Source of the DNA: Dasypus novemcinctus
Taxonomy: Eukaryota; Chordata; Mammalia; Cingulata; Dasypodidae
Assembly (NCBI RefSeq): GCF_030445035.2
Contig: NC_080683.1
Span: 119,025,225-119,089,224, forward strand
DNA: 64,000 nucleotides
Direction: 5' to 3'
Position numbers and translations under genes: made by a program. A model generated the notes under the pieces. That model saw only the letters and a program-made list of their open reading frames with translations. It did not search any database and was not told the origin of the DNA. Every line of letters begins with the position of its first letter. The first letter of the stretch is position 1. Shown in pieces: positions 56,791-64,000 of this stretch.

Positions 56791-58153
56791 GTGGCCTGGA
56801 GAAGGGAGGCTGGCTGTGCATGGGGTGCAGGAGGCGCAGGAGTTCCGGGCTGGGGTGAGCTTTGAAAGCAGGAGCTGGGTCAGATGACCCCTCCAATAAT
56901 GGCTGCGACGTTCACCAAGAAAGCCAGCGACTGCACAGGGTTGCCCCCACTCCCTCTTCATAATAATTTTATTTGTTTGTTCGTTTCAGGAGCAATACAG
57001 GGAGGCCTTAGGAGACACAGAAGCAAGCGGGGGCCTCAGGGCCTCCAGCAGCCTGGGGTGGGCAGCTGGGGACCTTGTGCCACTGGGTGCCGGCAACTCC
57101 CACGCCAGTGGAGCAGGCCCTTTGCTCCCCCTCTCTTTATTCCTCAGAGTAAATCTGCTTACCACCCAGAAGAACAGGGAAGGAATCAGCCAGTCGCCAG
57201 GGGCAGATGGTGCAGTGTTCACAGAGGACACAGAGGAAACAGAACTCAGTTCTCGTTCGCCCTGGGCCATCTCTAGCGGGCTCTTTAGACGGCATTGGCT
57301 GAAGTAAACACCGTCGCAGGGAACTGAAGGCAGAGGAAGGGAGAAATGATTTCAGGTCTTCAAGTGAATTACACCCAGATAATAATAACAGAACTTGCAG
57401 AAACGACCAAAGAACCACTGGGAGAAATTATTTTTGGCATTTTTTTTCCCCAGAAATTTTGGGTAATATAAAAAGTGCCTGAAGCCTGGAGAGAAGCCAC
57501 TGTTTCTCTCATAGTCAAAGAAATGTAAGAGGTAAACTCAGAAAATACAAGCTCTTATCGATTCCCGACAAACTGCTCTTGTTATTTTTTAACTAGCCAC
57601 ACACAAATATACAAAGGGGAAAGAGGGAGGGGGGAGAACGAAAGAGGGAGAGAGAGTTGGAAAGAGAGCAAGAAAGAGAACAGAGCAGAAAAGACCAAGA
57701 AATGAGAAGAAGTTTATTAGATTTATGAAAATTACCGTAAGTTTACAGAGTACACACAACTCAATTTGCCTGTAGTTGTGACCTCAATAATCCTGCAAAA
57801 TGTCAGAACTGGATATTAAATAAACATGATGTGTGTCCTGAGTAAATAAAGATGATTAATAAGAACCGGAGACGTTTAATTAAGAAAAGAAATCATGCTA
57901 AACTTAGAGCTTCCTTCCTTCCCATTTGCCTTGTCTTTTCTCATTTCCCCATAGTGGCTTCCATTCTCATTTCCCCCAAAGACGTGGCATTGTCTGCACC
58001 AAGCAGAGAAACAGGTGTGGTTTCCATTCTACACGGAAGACCACAAGGCTACTAGGACCAGAGAAGCAGGTAGTGAAGGCTGCGAAGTATTTTCTGCCCT
58101 CTGAGCTCCTCTTTCTTCCCATATCCCCGTGTTTGTATTGGATGGTTCTGGCG
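56791..58153. other. Unique non-coding DNA
   Basis: No gene recognised. A long purine-rich tract lies at 57613-57711. Confidence 0.4.
57613..57711. repeat. Long purine-rich (GA)n-type tract
   Basis: Nearly 100 bp of the plus strand are A and G with few exceptions (GGGGAAAGAGGGAGGGGGGA, AGAGGGAGAGAGAG, AAAGAGAGCAAGAAAGAGAA). Such tracts can form triplex DNA. Confidence 0.85.
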
Positions 58154-58960
58154 CAGGTATACCTCACTTTATTGTGCTTCACTTTACTGCACTTTGCCGG
58201 TATTGTGTGTGTGTGTTTTAAAAGATTTTTAAAATTTATTTATTTATTTATTTGTTTATTTATCTTCCTTCCCTTCCCCCTACCCTACTGATTTTGCTGT
58301 CTGTGTTGTCTTCTCTTTTCATTTTCTCTCCTCTAGGGTTCACCAGGATTCCATCCTGGAGACCTCTTATGGGGAAAGCAGTTTCCTGTCAATTGCGCCA
58401 CCTCAGTTCCTAGTCTTGGCTGTGCTTCACCTTGACTCTCCCCTTTGTCTCTCTTTTGACGCGTCGTCATCTTGCTGTGTGACTCACTTGCATGGGCACG
58501 GGCTCACCATGCAGGCACTCGCGCGGGCACTTGTGCCGGCACTGGCTTGCTGCGCAGGCTCACCTTCTCTTCTTCGTTTTCACCAGGAGGCCCCAGGGAT
58601 CAAACCCGGGACTTCCCATATGGTAGGTGGAAGCTCTATCCTTTGAGCCACACTTGCTTCCTGGTATTGTGTGTTTTCACAAATCGAAGGTTTGTGGCAA
58701 TGCTGTGGTGAGCAAGTCTACCGTCGTTGCCTTGCTTCCAACAGCATGTGCTCACTCCATATCCCTGTATCACATTTTAATTAAATATGTACTCTTTAAA
58801 AAAAGACACAATGCTATTGCCCACTTAATAGACAGTGCAGTGTAAACATCACTTTAATATGCACTGGGAAACCAAATAGTTCCTGTGTCTGGCTCTATTG
58901 TGATACCCGCTGTACTGCGGTGGCCAGAACTGAACCTGCGGTCTCTCCGAGGTATGCGTG
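58154..58960. mobile_element. Tigger1-like DNA transposon, internally deleted, carrying a SINE
   Basis: The left end CAGGTATACCTCACTTTATT and the right end TCTCTCCGAGGTATGCGTG are inverted repeats of the Tigger1 type. AAATCGAAGGTTTGTGGCAA, AACAGCATGTGCTCACT, AATGCTATTGCCCACTTAAT and GCACTGGGAAACCAAATAGT lie inside. Most of the transposase region is missing, so it is a non-autonomous remnant. A DAS-type dimeric SINE splits it. Confidence 0.85.
58211..58662 (-). mobile_element. Dimeric tRNA-derived SINE inside the Tigger1-like element
   Basis: On the minus strand a head ending at 58662 (box B-like GGTTTGATCCC) and a body with G-CAC-type tandem units are followed by a second tRNA-like unit (about 58335-58410) and an AAATAAATAAAT tail. 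GGTATTGTGTGT (58199-58210 and 58663-58674) is a perfect 12-bp duplication. Same layout as 8369-8797. Confidence 0.88.
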
Positions 58961-59479
58961 TACCTTTGTCCCTCCTAGAACTGGTTCCAGCTTGCTTTGC
59001 TCAGTTGCTTCTTCTCCAGGTCTGATGGTTGGCTCTGCACCCCTGATGGGGGTGGGCCCAGGACATCCCCAGCAGCCCACCCTCCTATGTGGAGGAGTCC
59101 CCCGCAAAAGACTCCCAAGTTCAAGTTCTGCCTCCTGATCCTGTGACTATAAACATATTTGTAAACAGGCTCTTTGAAGACCAGAATCCTCCAGACTTTA
59201 GAGGGAGCCGGGAAGCCACCAATTCCTGCTGTGTGTGTCAATTGCTTCCTGGTACTTTGTCGCAGCTGCTCCGGCAAACTAAGACCGACATGGACCATCT
59301 TGGGGCGTTCCCCACCAGTGCTCACTTCCTTTTCCCTGTCCCTCGAGCTGTGTCACTGACATTGCTCTGTTATACACTAATTGGACACCAACTCATTAAA
59401 ACACAGGTTGGCCCTAGAGGTGAGGGCACAGGCTTTGCAGTTAGACTGACTGGCATTTTCACGTCTAAAATATTAGAGA
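58961..59479 (+). mobile_element. MLT1-like LTR end (about 59055-59290) in otherwise unique DNA
   Basis: GACTTTAGAGGGAGCCGGGA, CAATTGCTTCCTGGTACTTT and GTCGCAGCTGCTCCGGCAAA then CTAAGAC follow the 3' end of a MaLR LTR. The flanking parts of this interval show nothing recognised. Confidence 0.45.
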
Positions 59480-60045
59480 TCAGATCATTTCTCTCACTTG
59501 CATAAAACTTTCCAAAAGTTTTTCATCCTGCTTTGAATAAAATCCCAAATTCTTCCATGACCTGCAAGGACCCATGTGCTCTGAGCACCGCCTACTTGCT
59601 CTGTCGCCCTGCAGGCCAGGCTCGTGTGTTTTTGTTTTTGTTTTTTAATGCTCTGGAGACTTTTGCCTTCCTTCTCTCTCTTAAACATGCCCAGCCCGTT
59701 CCTGCCTCAGGGCCTGTGTGTTTGTTCTCTCTCCTCGCAGGTCTTACATTTCTGCATCTTTCTCTTGGGCGAGGACTCCCAGACCACCCTGTCTGGGCGG
59801 CCCTCCTCCCTCCCACCAGCCTACCTCTCTCCATCATCCTGCCTTCTTATCTTTGTGGCGCTCAGTCCCTCTCTGTATGGTTCTTTGCTTTCCTTTACCT
59901 TGACCTCCAGAATGTAAGCTTCACCACAGCAGGCCCTGCACCCAGCACCTGGACAGGTCCTGGGCATAGTAGGTGTCCAGTAAACGTGTGCCAGAGGAAT
60001 GAATGAATGAATGAATGAATGAATGAATGAATGAACGAGTCCTTG
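59480..60045 (-). mobile_element. L2 LINE 3' end with (GAAT)n
   Basis: ATAAAATCCCAAATTCTTCC, CATGACCTGCAAGGACCC, GTTCCTGCCTCAGGGCCTGT, CTCCAGAATGTAAGCTTCAC, CACCTGGACAGGTCC and CATAGTAGGTGTCCAGTAAA follow reverse L2 order. It ends in a pure GAAT array. It is the longest and clearest L2 copy of the window. The plus-strand 157-codon frame is a shadow. Confidence 0.88.
59999..60035. repeat. (GAAT)n microsatellite at the L2 end
   Basis: About nine GAAT units in a row, then GAACGAG. It arose by expansion of the L2 terminal repeat. Confidence 0.92.
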
Positions 60046-61239
60046 TCCCACAACTACTGGTTTTATGACTGGTGCTAATTACATGGATTTAGTGCCATTT
60101 TACAAATCAGCTGAACTGTCCCCTCTCCCAGGGTTGTGAGAGTTACTGAGATTCCAGGAGGTATCCAGAGCCGAGCCAGCCCGGGAGGCACAGGACAAAG
60201 CCTGGTCGGGACTCCCGCCATGGCCTGCCTTCCCAGGGCCAGCTCGCCCAGCGGCTGGTGGCCTTCTCGGCCCGACTGGCCCCTCCGCCTCGCTGCTGGG
60301 ACTGGCCAGCAGAGGCATGTCCACAAACCTGACAGTCCCTGCAGGGAGGCAGCGGCTGGGCAGGTATTTCTGGCTTGCAGCAGAAAATAAGGCAGAGCTA
60401 GTTACCACATTGTTGTGATAAATGGGATTATGCCTCTTTGACATGAATGACTATGGAATTAGATACATTTAAACTCTCAACATTTTCTGAGATTCGAAAG
60501 CATTCTTAAGATTCTAAATGAGAATGAAGAGTCATCGTTAGAAAATTGATTCCTCAGATTAACAAGTCTGGACAATCAAACTTGGTGGAAAGGGTGGAGC
60601 CCAATTCATTCACCCCCCAACCAGTCAGGCTGTCACATTATGCTGGGGGGAGGGCGGTGAGCACTGGGGTCTCCAGTTTCTAATTAATTGAAATAGCAGG
60701 AAGGCTACAAAATGGCATGATACCATTTTTATAAAAAAATATCTATCCATGCACAGAAAAAAAATAGGACAAGAAAGACACATAACAGAAGGCAAATAGT
60801 AGATGTGAACTTTTAGGCCGCTTGTCTATGTTTTCCAAACTTTGCTTCCTTGATATGCATGACTTTCATAAGTAGAAAACAGACTTATACAAAGAACAGC
60901 ACAATTTCAGGCTGGGGAATAGACAGCCTGTGAGCTTTTCACATTCAGAAACGCTCACGGGGCTGATGGATTGTTAGTCACGTTAGGGCACCTGCCGAGA
61001 CGCGGACCGTGGTGTCCAGAGCAGGGCTGGCAGGTGTGGTTCCCAGCCCATGTAAGGACACTTTTCTCACGAGCACAGCAGAGAAGAGAATGACCTTTAC
61101 GCTGGATTGCACACTCCACAGTCACCTAGTAGCCTTTCTAGGGCAGAGATGTTGGAGAGAAGCTTTCCACGTGGGGTGAAGACTGGACCGAACTTTGTGT
61201 AGTGCTGCCTCCTGGGCTAGAACATTTAAGAACCCAAAC
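60046..61239. other. Unique DNA with a small L1/HAL1-like piece
   Basis: About 60700-60830 (CTACAAAATGGCATGATACC, ATTTTTATAAAAAAATATCT, ATCCATGCACAGAAAAAAAA) looks like an old LINE 3' end. The rest shows no repeat or gene. Confidence 0.4.
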
Positions 61240-61420
61240 CGCCACCTCTATTTATTATAGTCATGATATCGTCACAGGCTGGGTGCTACTCTTACAGTGA
61301 AGAAACTCATCTCAGGCAGGTAATGAATTTGCTGGAAGATCCAGGTATTGAGGTTGGGACTTGAGCTTAGATCTGGTTAACTCCCAAGTCCCAATGTTTT
61401 CTGCAGTGTCCTGCTGCTTT
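61240..61420 (+). mobile_element. MIR SINE fragment
   Basis: ATTTATTATAGTCATGATAT, GTGAAGAAACTCATCTCAGG, TAATGAATTTGCTGGAAGAT and TTGGGACTTGAGCTTAGATC follow the MIR core to 3' order. Confidence 0.6.
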
Positions 61421-61639
61421 TGCATATCACAGTTCTCTACTCACTTCCTTTCCTCTTCTTTCTGTGTATTTCTCACTTCCTTTCCTTCTTCTATGCCTCA
61501 GTACCACAAAGATGGCTGGTAACGGCATTGGCTCTTCACTTAGTTCCTGGTATTGCCCTTCAAAGCTGAAGAGACAGTCACGTTTCCAACGGAGGTTGAA
61601 CAAGATGATGCCCTCTCCTTGTCTCAGCTCTCACACTAC

Positions 61640-62080
61640 AGGCAAGTGCCCTTTCTGTGGTCTATTTAGAGCCACATTTCTCACAGTGTTAGGCTTTTTG
61701 TTGGTGATTTTGCTGTTTCAAATGTCCTCCAACCGTAATGTTGCAGTGTCGTCTGGGCTCCTGAGCACAAGAAGCTGTGAAGGGCTTTTTGGAGCTAATA
61801 CGCACATGAGATGTGCTTTGTTCAGGCACCAGCTATGGTGCTGTTGGCCGAGAGTTCAACGTTGGCTAATCAACACTAGAGATTAAACAGAAACACACAG
61901 AAAACGAGGTTATGGATTGATGGGTTAACGGAAATGTGACGAGAGGCTCCCAGGAGCCCAGTCTGCTGTTTCCCCCAGGAGCGGTGGTCTGGAATTCGCT
62001 GGTTGGGATAGGGATTGGGATGACTTTCTCGAGCACAACTGCCGTGAATAATGAGACTCGACTGTGGAAGGTTGAGTCCT
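61640..62080. mobile_element. Tigger-like DNA transposon, one end missing
   Basis: GGTGATTTTGCTGTTTCAAA, GAGCACAAGAAGCTGTGAAG, GCTTTGTTCAGGCACCAGC, AGATTAAACAGAAACACACA and AATAATGAGACTCGACTGTG share order and sequence with 20670-21027. The right inverted end is kept; the left one was not found. Confidence 0.68.
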
Positions 62081-62755
62081 GAATCATAGCACCACTATTC
62101 CTTATTATTATTTTTGACATAGTTGAGGAAAGGTTAGACCTTCATTGAAAACCTTCCAGCGAAACTATCTGGGAATAAAGCCCTTAAGATTATTAGTGGT
62201 GTTAAATCTCACTCTTTTTAATATTAAAAAAATGGTCTGAGGCTTTCAGTAAGAAAGTCAGGGGAAACAACTGAGAAACAAATCAGAAGTGAGCAAGTGT
62301 GATTCAGCACCGCTCCAATGCAGGGGTCTCCACACTTCATTTCTGCGCAGTGCACCCCTCCTCTTTGGAAGGCGCCCTCCGTTCCTCTGCACGGGCGAAT
62401 CCCAGTGGCACTGCCTGTGCATTAGTCACCAGACAGCAGCTCTTCATGCACATCTTGATGCTCAGGTGTGCTACAGCCACGAGCAACTTAAACTTGGCTC
62501 CTCGGGGTACAACGCAAGCGGGACCCATCCCACCTGTGCTTGGGGCCAAGCATCAGAACCCACGAGGTGGGGTATGGGGCTCAGCAACAAGCTGGCGGAG
62601 GGCCGCTGCAGGGGACTGGAGCTCAGGCAGCCTGGCCCCTTGGCAGCCCATCTTTGCATTTAATGCATTTGTTCACTGGACAGGAAGTGCTGGCTGCAGC
62701 TTCCTGCCCTCCAGAGGCCCCTGGCCTGGGACTCGAGCCCGGGATATCTTGACTG
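62081..62755. other. Unique non-coding DNA
   Basis: No repeat or gene recognised. A 153-codon frame (62299-62760) has no known domain. Confidence 0.4.
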
Positions 62756-63150
62756 TCTGAGTTTGCCGCGGCTGCCAGACAAAAGCGCTGCAGACGAGGC
62801 GTCTAAGCCAGCAGGAGTGTGCTGCCTGGTGGCCCTGGAGGCTCTGAACCCAAGCTCTCCTTAGGGCTGTGCCCCCTCTTAGAGGGGGTCTGTCCCACCC
62901 CTCCCCTGGCTTTTGGTGGGTGGTTGGCCACCTCGGGTGTCCCTTGGCTTGTGGCAGCATCACACAATCATGGCCTCTGCCACAGGGCCCTCTCTCTGTC
63001 TGTCCAAATTTCTTCTCCTTAGAAGGACCCCAGTCATACGGGATCAGGGCCTACCCTAATGCAGTGTGGCCTCATCTGAAGTAATCTCAGCTACAGAGAC
63101 CTTGTTTCTGAATAGTCACATTCAGTGGACTAGGGATTAGCACTTGCTCA
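62756..63150 (-). mobile_element. MLT1-type MaLR LTR
   Basis: CTGAGTTTGCCGCGGCTGCC, GTCTGTCCAAATTTCTTCTC, CTTAGAAGGACCCCAGTCAT, GGGATCAGGGCCTACCCTAA and CAGAGACCTTGTTTCTGAAT then AGTCACATTCAG follow an MLT1 LTR in reverse. Solo LTR. Confidence 0.8.
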
Positions 63151-63152
63151 TG

Positions 63153-63295
63153 ACTTTTTTTTAAAGATTTTTAAAATTTAATTTCTCTCCCCTGCCGCCA
63201 TTTTTGTTTGCTCTCACTGTCTACTTCCTGTGTGCATTCACGTCTTTCCAGGGAGGCAATTCAACCTTGCCCACTGGCCATGCCACTTAACGTGC
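63153..63295 (-). mobile_element. DAS-related SINE fragment
   Basis: TTTTTTTTTAAAGATTTTTA then AAATTTAATTTCTCTCCCC, TCACTGTCTACTTCCTG and CAGGGAGGCAATTCAACC look like the 3' part of a DAS-type SINE in minus orientation. The head is decayed. Confidence 0.55.
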
Positions 63296-64000
63296 CAGCC
63301 TCTATTTCCCCTAACTGGACCTCTGTCCTCCCTAAAATGGGGTGGTATAAATAGCTACAGGCTTTTTTAGAAGATTGAATAGTTAGCAATGCAGACACAG
63401 GGTGTGGGAATAAAAAAGGAAACAGGAGTCAAACAATGCATGGAAACCCCAAAATCAAGGATCTGTTTTACAAATCTTTATATCCAGTTCCTACACTGGC
63501 CAGGCATTTATTAACCCTTCTGAAGAGAGCGCCCTGGCCAGAGTCTCTTGCCAGGTTCAGGGATGTGGCTTTCAAATTGAACAGCCTGATGTACTGGCCC
63601 ATGGAAATCTGTGAGATTTCAGCTGAAAATTAAATGCAAATGGAAATCAATAAAGCAGTTTAAGAATCAATAAAAATCACTATTGAATCACTATTCAGGA
63701 AACTTATATTTGCACTTTTTTACAGCCATTCTGTATCCTTAGTACGACTGTATTTTATCAAAAGTGCCTGCACTTGAAGTGCTTGAGGTTGAAAAATAAC
63801 ACATTTTTCAAGTGTTCAGCATGGCAGTGTCAGTTTGGCAATGAAGGTAGTTTTCAAAAACCATTGCTGTGCCTTCAAATAAGAAATGAAGTGAAACATA
63901 AATTGCCCCCATGAATTAAAGCTAGTTACAACTATAAGTGCTCAATCATTTGTGTCATTTCTTCTACCATGGAGCAATGGGCAAAGATATTTAAAAATGA
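63296..64000. other. Unique non-coding DNA
   Basis: No repeat or gene recognised. A small local duplication, AATCAATAAA and AATCACTATT units, lies at about 63645-63700. Confidence 0.4.

Noticed and set aside
61464..61886. 140-codon plus-strand frame with hydrophobic stretches
   Set aside because: The second half lies in a Tigger-like element; the hydrophobic parts come from pyrimidine-rich DNA. No family recognised.

Overview
The window is a stretch of mammalian genomic DNA, most likely from the nine-banded armadillo (Dasypus) or a close xenarthran relative. The main reason is the many copies of a tRNA-derived SINE with the head GGGAAGCGGATGTGGCTCAATGG and the box B-like GGTTCAAACCCC, followed by a long GC-rich body and an (ATAA)n tail. 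This matches the DAS-SINE family described from Dasypus. L1 3' ends with a G-rich tract before the A-tail and lineage-type MaLR LTRs agree with this. All repeat names come from recognition by eye, not from a database search. 

I see no intact protein-coding gene. None of the open reading frames shows a family I recognise except one: a broken, intronless copy of the proteasome alpha-4 subunit gene PSMA7 (33924-34913, minus strand). It is a processed pseudogene with a lost start codon and frameshifts. The window therefore reads as intergenic DNA or the inside of a very large intron.

Layout. 1-7900 is mostly unique DNA with a TG-rich tract (2255-2475), a GC- and CpG-rich segment (about 4890-5640), one DAS-SINE and a MER5A-like element. 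7910-8800 holds back-to-back SINEs. 8800-16000 is unique DNA with MaLR LTRs, L2 and a poly(T)-flanked candidate retrocopy. 16005-19602 is a 5'-truncated L1 in minus orientation with its own target-site duplication and two further insertions inside it. 19740-22600 holds a SINE pair, an MLT2-like LTR split by a Tigger-like DNA transposon, an LTR-like repeat and L2. 22600-28000 is mostly unique with two MIRs. 28010-39290 is a nest: an old L1 interrupted by a MaLR provirus (itself hit by a SINE and a younger L1), a DAS-SINE, the PSMA7 retrocopy, an LTR remnant, a hAT-like element and an L1 3' end. 39290-64000 alternates unique DNA with MIR, L2, MLT1/MLT2 LTRs, L1 3' ends, DAS-SINEs and two DNA transposons, one of them a Tigger1-like element carrying a SINE.

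No genes here form a pathway. The biology is the history of the insertions, whose order can be read from the nesting and the target-site duplications. I found no new protein system. The most informative points are the multi-layer nest, the odd chimeric 3' end of the PSMA7 retrocopy, and SINEs that lie in tandem between single target-site duplications.
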